From: Kineosporia rhizophila | Lineage (GTDB): Bacteria > Actinomycetota > Actinomycetes > Actinomycetales > Kineosporiaceae | Direction: 5' to 3' | Assembly: GCF_021277265.1 (NCBI RefSeq) | Contig: NZ_JAJSOH010000002.1 | Location: 186,001 to 250,000 of the forward strand | Length of the DNA stretch: 64,000 bases | Shown here: piece by piece, positions 8,586 to 16,426 of the stretch | Position numbering within the stretch: position 1 is the stretch's first letter | Layout: each line of letters starts with the position of its first letter | Notes under the pieces: model-generated | The model's input: the letters and a program-made list of their open reading frames with translations, nothing else | Told to the model about the DNA's origin: nothing | Databases searched by the model: none | Position numbers and translations under genes: made by a program

Positions 8586-9926
8586 TCAGCTGCTGCGCGG
8601 GACCAGGGACATCGGCAGACCGTTCTTCGGCCGCAGCGTGACCAGAGCCTCGACCTTCGGCGACCGCACCCCGGCGGGGCGGCGCACGGCCCGGTCGCGC
8701 AGCAGCCCGGCCAGCAGGAGCACCGACTCCAGCAGGGCGAAGTCACGGCCGATACACAGCCGGGGCCCGGCTCCGAAGGGCAGGTAGGCCGGGTTGCGGT
8801 CGCCCTCCCCCGGGCCCGCCCCGAGGAAGCGTTCCGGATCGAAACGCTCCGGATCGGGCCAGCTGTCGGCCCTCCGGTGCAGCAACCAGGGGCTCACGAT
8901 CACCAGCGTCCCCTCGGGCACCTCGACGCCGTCGATGGTGTCGGGCCCGCTGGAACGCCGGGTGATGACCCAGGCCGGCGGGTAGAGCCGGAGCGCCTCG
9001 TCGATGACCGCGCGGGTGTAGCTGAGCTGGGGTATGTCCTTCCAGCCGGGTGGCCGGCCGCCGAGCACCTCGTCGAGCTCGGCGTACAGCCGCTGCTGCA
9101 CCGCCGGCGCATCGGCGAGCAGGTGCAGGGTCCAGACCAGGCTGGAGGCGACGGTCTCGTGCCCGGCGATCACCAGGGTGACCAGCTCGTCACGCACCTC
9201 CTGGTCGGTCATCCACGGCTCGGCCGCCTCGTCGCCGTGCCCGGCGGCCCGCAGCAGAACGCTCAAAAGGTCTGTGTCGGAGGACGTTATCGGCCGGGTC
9301 AGGCGACGACCGACGATCTCGGTGATGGTCCGGTCGAGAGTCGCCACGGCAGAACGCATCCGGCGGGCCGAGAGCGTGGGCAGCCGGCCCAGGGGCCCGG
9401 CCGCCAGGGGCGAGGTGGCCCGGGCGATCACCTGCCGCAGTGCCCGGTCGACGGCGTGGACCAGCGGCTCGCCGGCATCGGCCAGGTCGTCGGCGAACAG
9501 CGTGCGGCCGACCACGGTGACCATCGCCCGCATGATCGCGGCCTCGGCGTCGATCGGGACGTAGGGCGCGGCCTGGTCCCAGGCCGCCCGCAGGTCCTCG
9601 GCCGCCCCGGCGGTGGCCGCCGCGACCTGCTCGAGACCGCCGTGGTGGAAGGCCGGCTGCATGGTGCGGCGGTGCCGGCGCCAGACCTCGCCGTCGGAGG
9701 TGAGCAGACCCGAGCCGGTGACCAGCGACAGGGCGCCGTACTGGATCGTGGCCTTGGTGTAGTTGCGGTGGTTGCGCTGCAGCACGTGCCGCGCCCCGGC
9801 GGGGGTGTTGACCAGCAGCACCGGCGTGGTCGGCATCGGGAACGCGACCAGGTCGCCGTGCCGGGCCACCGCCTGTTCCAGCCATCCCGGCGGGTTGCGC
9901 ATGATCCCCGGGATGCCGGTGATCAT
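8586..9926 (-). CDS. Cytochrome P450
   Basis: At least 446 residues. The I-helix motif is AGHET (254-258), the K-helix ExxR is EALR (310-313), and the haem loop is FGAGPRLCIGRDFA with Cys391. The protein is soluble and most like the broad CYP102/CYP4-type fatty-acid or terpenoid hydroxylases; the substrate cannot be told. No ferredoxin or reductase gene is adjacent. The first ATG is at 9926, but the frame continues upstream with protein-like, high-GC3 codons to a CTG at 9998 that overlaps the GroES-like stop as CTGA. The true start may be that CTG, giving 470 residues. It is probably cotranscribed with the three genes before it. Confidence 0.9.
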   Translation of the reverse strand: MITGIPGIMRNPPGWLEQAVARHGDLVAFPMPTTPVLLVNTPAGARHVLQRNHRNYTKATIQYGALSLVTGSGLLTSDGEVWRRHRRTMQPAFHHGGLEQVAAATAGAAEDLRAAWDQAAPYVPIDAEAAIMRAMVTVVGRTLFADDLADAGEPLVHAVDRALRQVIARATSPLAAGPLGRLPTLSARRMRSAVATLDRTITEIVGRRLTRPITSSDTDLLSVLLRAAGHGDEAAEPWMTDQEVRDELVTLVIAGHETVASSLVWTLHLLADAPAVQQRLYAELDEVLGGRPPGWKDIPQLSYTRAVIDEALRLYPPAWVITRRSSGPDTIDGVEVPEGTLVIVSPWLLHRRADSWPDPERFDPERFLGAGPGEGDRNPAYLPFGAGPRLCIGRDFALLESVLLLAGLLRDRAVRRPAGVRSPKVEALVTLRPKNGLPMSLVPRSS

Positions 9927-9994
9927 GTCCAGCGGCAGTGGCCCGTCCGCGTCCAGCGGCGTGTAACGGGCGTTGCGGCGGGCCGTTGCGGAGC

Positions 9995-10348
9995 TCAGAG
10001 GTACAACCCCGTACGGTCGTCCTCGACCCGCGGGGCGGCCACCGCGTGGATGTCGCGCTCGCGCAGCAGGATGTACTGCTCGCCGTGCAGCTCCACCTCG
10101 GAGAGGTCCTCGGGGTCGTAGAGCACCCGGTCGCCGACCTGCACCTGACGCACGTGCTGACCGATCGCCACCACCTCGGACCAGGCCAGGCGCTTGCCCA
10201 TCGAGGCGGTGGCCGGGATCACGATGCCGGCCCCGGAGCGGCGCTCGCCCGCGTCCTTGTCGACCGAGACCAGCAGACGGTCGTGCAGCATCCGGATCGG
10301 GAGCTTGCCGGAGTCCGGCCCGGAGGGGAAGGAACTCACCTCAGCCAC
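9995..10348 (-). CDS. GroES-like (Cpn10) small protein
   Basis: A 117-residue protein. The Cpn10 fold is indicated by IRMLHDRLLVSV, the mobile-loop position ERRSGAGIVIPATA, then VGDRVLYDPED, VELHGEQYILLRERDIHAV. It has a longer N-terminus than GroES, and the usual GGI(V/L) loop reads GAGIVIP. No GroEL gene is nearby, and the chromosomal groES lies elsewhere in most actinobacteria, so this is likely a divergent paralogue. It overlaps the DUF3618 gene by 8 bases and its TGA overlaps the possible CTG start of the P450. Confidence 0.8.
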   Translation of the reverse strand: MAEVSSFPSGPDSGKLPIRMLHDRLLVSVDKDAGERRSGAGIVIPATASMGKRLAWSEVVAIGQHVRQVQVGDRVLYDPEDLSEVELHGEQYILLRERDIHAVAAPRVEDDRTGLYL

Positions 10349-10652
10349 GGCCCCGCACGAGGATCAGGACGCCCGCGATCACCACGAACGCCCCGGCCAC
10401 GGCGGCCAGCCGCTCGGTGCGCAGTTCGCCCTCGGGGGTGTGGGTGACCGCCTGCAGCCGGGCCGAGACCAGCGCGGCGCCCTGCTGGGCGATCGCCTTC
10501 GGCTGGGCGCGGCTGCTCAGCTCGTCGATGGTGGCGGCCAGCCGCTCGCGCCGCTGCTGGATCTGCTGCTCCAGCTCCGAGGGCGTGCCGCCCGGGGCCT
10601 CGCCCGCACCGGCCGGGCCGGGGGGCCGGTTGTTGCTCGTGTTCTCGCTCAC
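10341..10652 (-). CDS. DUF3618 membrane-anchored protein
   Basis: A 103-residue protein. It has a Pro/Gly-rich N-terminus, then the DUF3618 helix (LEQQIQQRRERLAATIDELSS), a short linker and a C-terminal transmembrane segment (LAAVAGAFVVIAGVLILV) ending RGRG. This layout is common in actinobacteria next to membrane stress genes. The function is unknown. It lies 55 bases downstream of bcp on the same strand. Confidence 0.75.
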   Translation of the reverse strand: MSENTSNNRPPGPAGAGEAPGGTPSELEQQIQQRRERLAATIDELSSRAQPKAIAQQGAALVSARLQAVTHTPEGELRTERLAAVAGAFVVIAGVLILVRGRG

Positions 10653-10707
10653 TGCAGCCTCTTTCGCCTTCTGACCGATGTCGGTGTCGCCGGGGGCGGG
10701 CGACGTC

Positions 10708-11172
10708 TCAGACCTGCAGCGCCTTGCGCAGCGCGGCGACGTGCCCGGTCGCCTTCACGTTGTACCGGGCCAGCTCGACCTTGCCGTCGGCGCCGACCAC
10801 CACGGTGGAGCGGATGACCCCGACCACCGTCTTGCCGTACAGCTTCTTCTCGCCCCAGGCGCCGTAGGACTCAAGCACCTCGTGGGCCGGATCGGACAGC
10901 AGGGGGAAGGTGATCGCGTCGCGCTCGACGAACTGGGCCAGTTTGGCCGGCTTGTCCGGCGAGACGCCGACCACCGCGAAGCCCTCGGCCTGCAGCGCGT
11001 CCAGGCTGTCGCGGAAGTCGCAGGCCTGCTTGGTGCACCCCGGCGTCATGGCCGCCGGGTAGAAGTAGACGATGACCCGCCGGCCGGCGAAGTCCGACAG
11101 GGAGACCTCCGACTCGTCGGCGGCGGTCAGGGTGAAGGGCGGGGCGGTCTCGCCGACCTCGAGCTTGGCCAC
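10708..11172 (-). CDS. bcp: Thioredoxin-dependent peroxiredoxin, Bcp/PrxQ type
   Basis: A 154-residue protein that reduces hydroperoxides using thioredoxin. The peroxidatic Cys lies in MTPGCTKQAC, with the possible resolving Cys five residues later, as in PrxQ. FPLLSDP and the C-terminal TGHVAALRKAL agree with the family. The GTG at 11172 is preceded by GAGGAG with 5-base spacing, which settles the start; the frame is open to 11274. It is the first gene of a minus-strand run with DUF3618, the GroES-like gene and the P450. Confidence 0.92.
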   Translation of the reverse strand: MAKLEVGETAPPFTLTAADESEVSLSDFAGRRVIVYFYPAAMTPGCTKQACDFRDSLDALQAEGFAVVGVSPDKPAKLAQFVERDAITFPLLSDPAHEVLESYGAWGEKKLYGKTVVGVIRSTVVVGADGKVELARYNVKATGHVAALRKALQV

Positions 11173-11294
11173 TTTTACTCCTCTGCGCAGATCGCCCAAC
11201 CCTACCGGCAGGCCGGTCGCGGGCAGCATGACGTCGCCCGGTGCGCAACGGGCGTTCCGCACCACCCCCGGCACCCCCTAGGCTGGGCACCGTC

Positions 11295-11376
11295 GCGCGA
11301 GTGGTGTAACTGGCAGCCACGCAGGATTTAGGTTCCTGTGCCTTCGGGCGTGGGGGTTCGAATCCCCCCTCGCGCA
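11295..11376 (+). tRNA. tRNA-Leu (anticodon TAG)
   Basis: An 82-base class II tRNA. The acceptor stem GCGCGAG (11295-11301) pairs with CTCGCGC (11369-11375), with discriminator A11376. The anticodon stem CAGGA/TCCTG encloses TTTAGGT, giving TAG. A long variable arm and a T arm with GGGGG TTCGAAT CCCCC follow. CCA is not encoded. Confidence 0.93.
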
Positions 11377-11533
11377 CTCTCCCCTTCTCGATCTGCCCCT
11401 TTGCGCGGAATCGGCAAATTCTTCGCCGGAAGTGACAACCAGATCGCCCGGCCCGGCGTCCTATAGGTGGCCACGGGTCCTGCCGACTCGTTCGCCACGG
11501 GCACTTCCGTTCGAGAGACAAAGGGCTGGCGGT

Positions 11534-12196
11534 TTGACGACGCTACGGGTGGGGCGCCTCAGCGTGTCCCGGATGCAGGCCGAGAACTGGCTGCTCGACC
11601 ACACCGCGGGCGGCCGGACGGCCCTGGGCTACCCGGCCTACGACGAGTACCGGGCCGACGTCCGGAGCGCGCCGCTCGACGAGGCCGACCTGCTCGCCCC
11701 GGCCCTGCTGGCCGCCCCGCCCGCACCGAGCGACTACTACTGGCTGCGGCAGCGTCTGCCGGTGCTCAACCAGGCCCTGGAGTCGATCGCCCCGAACGCC
11801 CGGATCGCCGACGGCTCCACCCCCGCAGGCCTGATCGAACCGCTCTTCGCCGTGCTCGACGAGGCCGGCGGGGCCGAGGTCGGCCCAGCCACCCTGAGCC
11901 GGATCCTGCACCGTAAGCGCCCCTGGTTCATCCCTTTGTGGGACCGGCAGATCGGCTCCTGCTACCTCGCCGACGACGCGCCCACCACCGGCCCGGCCGG
12001 CGGTTCGGCCGTACGCCTGGCCGTCGCCGTGCAGCAGGATCTGGCCGCCGCCCCGGAGGTCTGGGCCGGGTTGGCCGGCATCGCCGACCGGCCACCGATC
12101 AGCCCGCTGCGAGCGCTGGCCGTGGTGGCGGCGCACCTGGGCGGAGCCGCCGGCGGCGTGCCGGAACCGCGCGACCGCAGCGGCGCCCAGGTCTGA
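11534..12196 (+). CDS. DUF6308-like protein
   Basis: About 220 residues. It resembles actinobacterial DUF6308 proteins: YPAYDEYRAD near the N-terminus, DLLAPALLAAP, then LFAVLD, LSRILHRKRPWFIPLWDRQI in the core and ISPLRALAVVAAHLG at the end. The function is unknown; the core LHRKRP-FIP-LWD block looks structural or DNA-binding. I chose TTG at 11534 because AAAGGG lies 8 bases upstream and a TATAGG box at 11462-11467 would put the RNA start after the earlier GTG at 11432. ATG 11570 is another option. Confidence 0.6.
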   Translation: MTTLRVGRLSVSRMQAENWLLDHTAGGRTALGYPAYDEYRADVRSAPLDEADLLAPALLAAPPAPSDYYWLRQRLPVLNQALESIAPNARIADGSTPAGLIEPLFAVLDEAGGAEVGPATLSRILHRKRPWFIPLWDRQIGSCYLADDAPTTGPAGGSAVRLAVAVQQDLAAAPEVWAGLAGIADRPPISPLRALAVVAAHLGGAAGGVPEPRDRSGAQV

Positions 12197-12357
12197 CATC
12201 CCCCTCGCGCACCGTCGCGCCTCGCCTGCTCTGCGTGACTTGCACCACAGAACCGATTGCGGACGTCGGTAGGCCTGTGTGGACGTCGGCCCACCACAGC
12301 GGGTTTCGGGGTCCGCTCGAACGATGTCTCGCAGGGCGAGACCCCAGCGATCACCTC

Positions 12358-12386
12358 TTGAGCGTTTCTGGGACGTGACTTAACGT
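12358..12386 (+). promoter_or_regulatory. Promoter for the SAM-IV leader
   Basis: TTGAGC (12358-12363), 17 bases, then TAACGT (12381-12386). RNA would start near 12393, exactly where the riboswitch begins. The rest of 12197-12357 shows nothing clear. Confidence 0.6.
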
Positions 12387-12392
12387 GGACGC

Positions 12393-12522
12393 AGGTCATG
12401 AGCGCCAGCGACAAGCCCCGGCTCGCTGGCCGGCAACCCTCCTCCGCGGTGGGGTGCTCCGGGTGAAGACCTGGCGGCGGCCAAACGGTCCGCCGCAAGC
12501 GCGGACCCGTGCATTCGGGTCC
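12393..12522 (+). promoter_or_regulatory. SAM-IV riboswitch
   Basis: The leader carries the conserved SAM-IV blocks: GGTCATGAGCGCCAGCG, CAAGCCCCGGCT, GGCCGGCAACCCTCC, GCGGTGGGGTGC, GGGTGAAGACC and, at the end, GCAAGCGCGGACC, from about 12393 to 12507. SAM-IV binds S-adenosylmethionine and is found in actinobacteria upstream of sulfur genes. Behind it, 12503-12509 pairs with 12516-12522 (7 bp) next to the ribosome site AAGGAG at 12530-12535, so control of translation or early termination is likely. High SAM would lower expression. Confidence 0.88.
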
Positions 12523-12541
12523 CTGAACCAAGGAGCCCGGC

Positions 12542-14011
12542 ATGTCCGCATCCTTCCGTAACACCCGCTACCGCCAGGCCCACCAGGGTGTCGCCACCCC
12601 GGCCGGCGGTATCGCCACCTTCTCCTCGCCCGAGGTCGCCCGACCCGGCGCACCGACGGCAACGTTGACACCGGCCCGCCTGCCGATCGGCCCGCTGCTG
12701 CCGGTGGTCGGCGGCAACCTGGCCGCCCCGCTGGCCGGGGGCCGCACCGCCCGCGCGGTCAACCTCGACTACGCGGCGAGCGCCCCGGCGCTGCAGGCGG
12801 TGGCCGACCACGTGGCCGAGGTCCTGCCCTACTACGCCAGCGTGCACCGCGGGGCCGGCTACGCCTCCCAGGTCAGCACCGCGCTGTACGAGAGCGCCCG
12901 GCAGACCGTGGGTGCGTTCGTCGGCGCCCGCCCCGGCGACCTGACGATCTTCACCCGCAACACCACCGACGCCCTGAACCTGCTGGCCCACGCGGTCCCG
13001 GCCGACGGCGAGGTGATCGTGCTGGACGCCGAGCACCACGCCAACCTGCTGCCCTGGACCAGCCGCCCGCATCGGCTGATCCCGACCGCCGGCACGATCG
13101 CCGACACGGTCGCCGCGCTGGAGGCCGCCCTCGCCGAGCGCCCGGCCGCGCTGGTCACGGTGACCGGCTGTAGCAACGTCACCGGTGAGATCCTGCCGAT
13201 CGCCGAGATCGCCCGGATCGCCCACGCCCACGGCGCCCGGATCGCCGTCGACGGCGCCCAGCTGGTGCCGCACCGCAAGGTCGACATCGCCGCGCTCGAC
13301 GTGGACTACCTGGCCTTCTCCGGCCACAAGATCTACGCGCCGTTCGGCTCGGGCGTGCTGATCGGGCGCTCCGACTGGCTCGACGCGGCGCCGCCGCACC
13401 AGGCCGGCGGCGGGGCCGTGCGCTCGGTGAACGCCGAGGGCCAGGCCGACTGGACCACCGGCGTGGCCCGGCACGAGGGCGGCACCCCGAACGTGGTCGG
13501 CGCCGCGGCCCTGGCCGCCGCCTGCCGGGCGATCGCCGAACTGCCGGAGGACGCGATCGAGGAGCACGAGGCCGCGCTGTCGGCCCGGCTGCTCGAGGGC
13601 CTGACCCAGATCCCCGGTGTGCGGGTGCTGCGGGCCTGGTCCGACAGCACCGACCGGGTCGGCGTGGTCGGCTTCACGATCGAGGGCCACGAGGCCGCCC
13701 GGGTCGCGGTGTACCTGTCCGCCGAGCACGGGGTGGGGGTGCGCGACGGCAAGTTCTGCGCTCACCCGCTGCTCAACCGGCTCGGGGTCACCGGCGGCGC
13801 GCTGCGGGCCAGCCTGGGCCTGGGCTCGCGCAGCGAGGACGTGGAGCGCCTGGTGCACGCCGTGCGCACGCTGGTCACCGACGGCGAGAAGCTGGACTAC
13901 GAGCTGATCGACGGCGCCTGGGCCCCGGTGAACGACGACCGCCCGGCCCCGAGCTGGTCCACCTGGGGTGCCACCAACCCGGTGGACAAGGGCTCGGAGT
14001 GCGGTTTCTGA
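12542..14011 (+). CDS. SufS/NifS-like class V aminotransferase under SAM-IV control
   Basis: A 489-residue PLP enzyme of fold type I. The PLP Lys is K263 in FSGHKIYAPFG; the cofactor-stacking His is in DAEHHANLLPW; the phosphate site is NTTDALNL. A Cys lies in RDGKFCAHPLLNRLG (C406), at the place of the persulfide Cys in SufS. About 70 extra residues of low complexity precede the domain, and the C-terminus has a further tail with SECGF. A cysteine desulfurase or cysteine/selenocysteine lyase role is likely. The SAM riboswitch suggests sulfur supply or Met/Cys recycling rather than housekeeping Fe-S assembly. The ATG has AAGGAG 6 bases upstream. Confidence 0.85.
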   Translation: MSASFRNTRYRQAHQGVATPAGGIATFSSPEVARPGAPTATLTPARLPIGPLLPVVGGNLAAPLAGGRTARAVNLDYAASAPALQAVADHVAEVLPYYASVHRGAGYASQVSTALYESARQTVGAFVGARPGDLTIFTRNTTDALNLLAHAVPADGEVIVLDAEHHANLLPWTSRPHRLIPTAGTIADTVAALEAALAERPAALVTVTGCSNVTGEILPIAEIARIAHAHGARIAVDGAQLVPHRKVDIAALDVDYLAFSGHKIYAPFGSGVLIGRSDWLDAAPPHQAGGGAVRSVNAEGQADWTTGVARHEGGTPNVVGAAALAAACRAIAELPEDAIEEHEAALSARLLEGLTQIPGVRVLRAWSDSTDRVGVVGFTIEGHEAARVAVYLSAEHGVGVRDGKFCAHPLLNRLGVTGGALRASLGLGSRSEDVERLVHAVRTLVTDGEKLDYELIDGAWAPVNDDRPAPSWSTWGATNPVDKGSECGF

Positions 14012-14025
14012 GTCAGCGGCGGCGG

Positions 14026-14055
14026 CACCTCGTGAGCGGGAACGCTCACGGGGTG
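14026..14055. terminator. Bidirectional terminator
   Basis: A 13-bp stem with one G-T pair and a GGAA tetraloop sits between the convergent SufS-like and GGDEF/EAL genes and overlaps the end of the latter. Confidence 0.7.
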
Positions 14056-16184
14056 CGCAGCCCGGGCTCCGAGGTCTGAGCCACCACCTCGGCGACCTGA
14101 GGCCAGGACATCGGCCGCCCGTACAGCCAGCCCTGCCCCCGGTCGGCGGCCACCGCCCGGCAGCGCTCGGCCTCGGCCTCGTTCTCGATGCCCTCCATCA
14201 CCACCCGGATCCCGAGCCGGTGCGACATCCGGATCACCCCGTCGACGATCGCCACCGTCTTGGCCTCCGACAGCAGGCTCTGGGTCAGCGTCTTGTCGAA
14301 CTTCAGCACCTGCACCGGCAGCCGGCGCAGGTAGCCCAGGGCCGAGTAGCCGGTGCCGAAGTCGTCGATCGCCAGTTCCACCCCCAGCCCGCGCAGCTCG
14401 GCCAGCACCCCGATCGCCGGGTCGCCCTCGTCGACCAGGATCGCCTCGGTGATCTCGACGACCACCAGCCGGGCGGGGATGCCGAGGTGGCCCAGCTGCG
14501 AGCGGATCAGGTCGACGAAGCCGGGGGCGCGCAGCTGGATCGGTGAGGCGTTGACCGAGAGGCTGAGCCCGGCCCGGAACACCCCGGCCCGGGCGGCCGC
14601 GGCCAGGGTCTCGCCGATCAGGTGCTCGCCGAGCGCCACCACCATCCCGGTCTGCTCGGCCACCGCGATGAACTCGTCCGGCGGGATCGGGCCGAGCTCC
14701 TCGTCCTTCCAGCGGGCCAGCGACTCGAAGCCGCTGAGCCGGCCGTCGGTCAGGTCGACGATGGGCTGGCCGACGGTGTGCACCGAGCCGGCCGCGATGG
14801 CCAGGCGCAGCCGGTGCTCCAGCCGCAGCCGGCGTTCGCGCTGGGCGGCCACCGGGCCGGTGTAGACCTCGACCGAGGCGCGCCCCGAAGCCTTGGCCGC
14901 GACCAGGGCGGCGGTCGACTCGGCCAGCCCCTCGATCCGATTCCCGTCGCCGTGGGCCCGCACCCCGGAGTCGGGTTCCGGCAGCAGGCGCCCCACTCCC
15001 ACACTCGCCGACAGGCCCGCCCCGGGAGCTTCACCTTCCAACGCCGTCCCCACCGCCGTCCTCAATCTCTCACCCAGCACCGCACCCGCGGCGAGGTCGC
15101 CGGGGGCGAGCACGACGAACTCGTCGGCCCCGGTACGCGCCACCATCACCTCGGCCGGGCCGAACTCCCGCAGGGCCCGGGCGGCGGCGACCAGCAGCCG
15201 GTCTCCCCCGCCCTGCCCGAGCCGGTCGTTGATCTCCTTGAAGCCGTCCAGGTCGAGGGTGAGCACCGCCCACGGCCGGTGCCCGAGGTGCAGCTCGCCG
15301 ATCCGTTCCATCAGCGCCCGCCGGTTCGGCAGGCCGGTCAGCGCGTCCCGGAAGGCCTGGCTGCGCAGCCGCTGGGTGAGCCGCAGACGCAGGTAGGCGC
15401 TGATCAGCTCGCGGGCCAGGAGCAGCAGGCCGAGCACCCCGCCCAGCGCCAGGCTGCCGCGGGCCAGGGCGTCCTGGCCGTCCGAGCGCGCCAGCAGCAT
15501 CGCGGCGGCCACGGCCAGGAAGGTGAGCACCACCGTGACCTGGGCGGCGACGACCTCCTGGCGGTCGCGGGTGCCGTCCGAGTCTGCGGTGGGGTTGGAG
15601 CGGCGGTAGCGCACCAGGGCCACGGCCATCAGCGGCCAGGCCAGCGACCACAGGGCCATCGCCTGCCAGGGCACCGGCCGGGCCACCTCCCCCGCGGCGA
15701 GCAGCATGACGCTGAGGTCGGCCAACCCGTGGAAGATCACGCCGGGCACGGCCGGCCACAGCCGGCAGCCGGTGTCGCGCAGGCAGACCATCAGGACGAT
15801 GCCCAGGATCGAGCAGTCGGTGAAGACGATGACCCCGTTGATCACCGCGTCGCCGGTGAGCTCCTGACCCGCCCCGACCAGTCCGGTGCGCCAGCACAGC
15901 AGGGTGATGCCGCAGGCCAGCAGCAGGGCGTCGAGGCCGAGCCGGACGCCCGGCCAGTCGGCGCGGGAGCTGCGCGGGGCCCGGATCAGCGCGTACACCC
16001 CGAACGGGGCGGCCAGTGCGGAGATCGCGTCGCCCGGGGCCGGGTAGCCCATCACGTCGTCCAGATGGTCCACGGCGAGCACCACCTCGCCCGCACCCCA
16101 GATCATCATCGCCGTGCCCAGCAACAGCCGGAACGCTTCGTAGGGCATCCCGCGGACACGCCCGCTGCCGGCCACGGCCACCAC
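14046..16184 (-). CDS. Polytopic membrane GGDEF/EAL protein
   Basis: At least 712 residues. About seven hydrophobic segments fill residues 1-260, followed by a GGDEF domain (about 275-410) and an EAL domain (about 450-700). The cyclase signature is GADEF, so synthesis is doubtful. The EAL domain reads ESL at the first site and keeps NASPIQ, EITEAIL, IDDFGTGYS, LKFDK, MEGIENE and GQGWLYG, so phosphodiesterase activity is likely. The first GTG is at 16184, but the same frame runs 67 codons upstream to a TAG, encodes another membrane helix with about 95 percent GC3 and holds no ATG, GTG or TTG. CTG at 16328 would restore that helix. The gene is convergent with the SufS-like gene. Confidence 0.88.
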   Translation of the reverse strand: MVAVAGSGRVRGMPYEAFRLLLGTAMMIWGAGEVVLAVDHLDDVMGYPAPGDAISALAAPFGVYALIRAPRSSRADWPGVRLGLDALLLACGITLLCWRTGLVGAGQELTGDAVINGVIVFTDCSILGIVLMVCLRDTGCRLWPAVPGVIFHGLADLSVMLLAAGEVARPVPWQAMALWSLAWPLMAVALVRYRRSNPTADSDGTRDRQEVVAAQVTVVLTFLAVAAAMLLARSDGQDALARGSLALGGVLGLLLLARELISAYLRLRLTQRLRSQAFRDALTGLPNRRALMERIGELHLGHRPWAVLTLDLDGFKEINDRLGQGGGDRLLVAAARALREFGPAEVMVARTGADEFVVLAPGDLAAGAVLGERLRTAVGTALEGEAPGAGLSASVGVGRLLPEPDSGVRAHGDGNRIEGLAESTAALVAAKASGRASVEVYTGPVAAQRERRLRLEHRLRLAIAAGSVHTVGQPIVDLTDGRLSGFESLARWKDEELGPIPPDEFIAVAEQTGMVVALGEHLIGETLAAAARAGVFRAGLSLSVNASPIQLRAPGFVDLIRSQLGHLGIPARLVVVEITEAILVDEGDPAIGVLAELRGLGVELAIDDFGTGYSALGYLRRLPVQVLKFDKTLTQSLLSEAKTVAIVDGVIRMSHRLGIRVVMEGIENEAEAERCRAVAADRGQGWLYGRPMSWPQVAEVVAQTSEPGLRTP

Positions 16185-16426
16185 GGCCCCGGACGCCAGC
16201 GCGCTGAGGCCCGATGCCCAGAGGCCGAAGCCTTCGGTGAGCCGGCCGGAGACGGTGAGGCCGAGGACGGCCGACCCGAGCGCGGCGATCAGGCCGAGGG
16301 CCAGCAGAACGCCGAGGGCGGTCGTCAGGACCGGCGGCTCGTCGGCGCTCCGGTGCGGGCGAGGCGAATTCTCGATGTCCGAACTCTAGCCAATTTTGGC
16401 CACTCTGCGTGCCCGTTCGATTGCTT

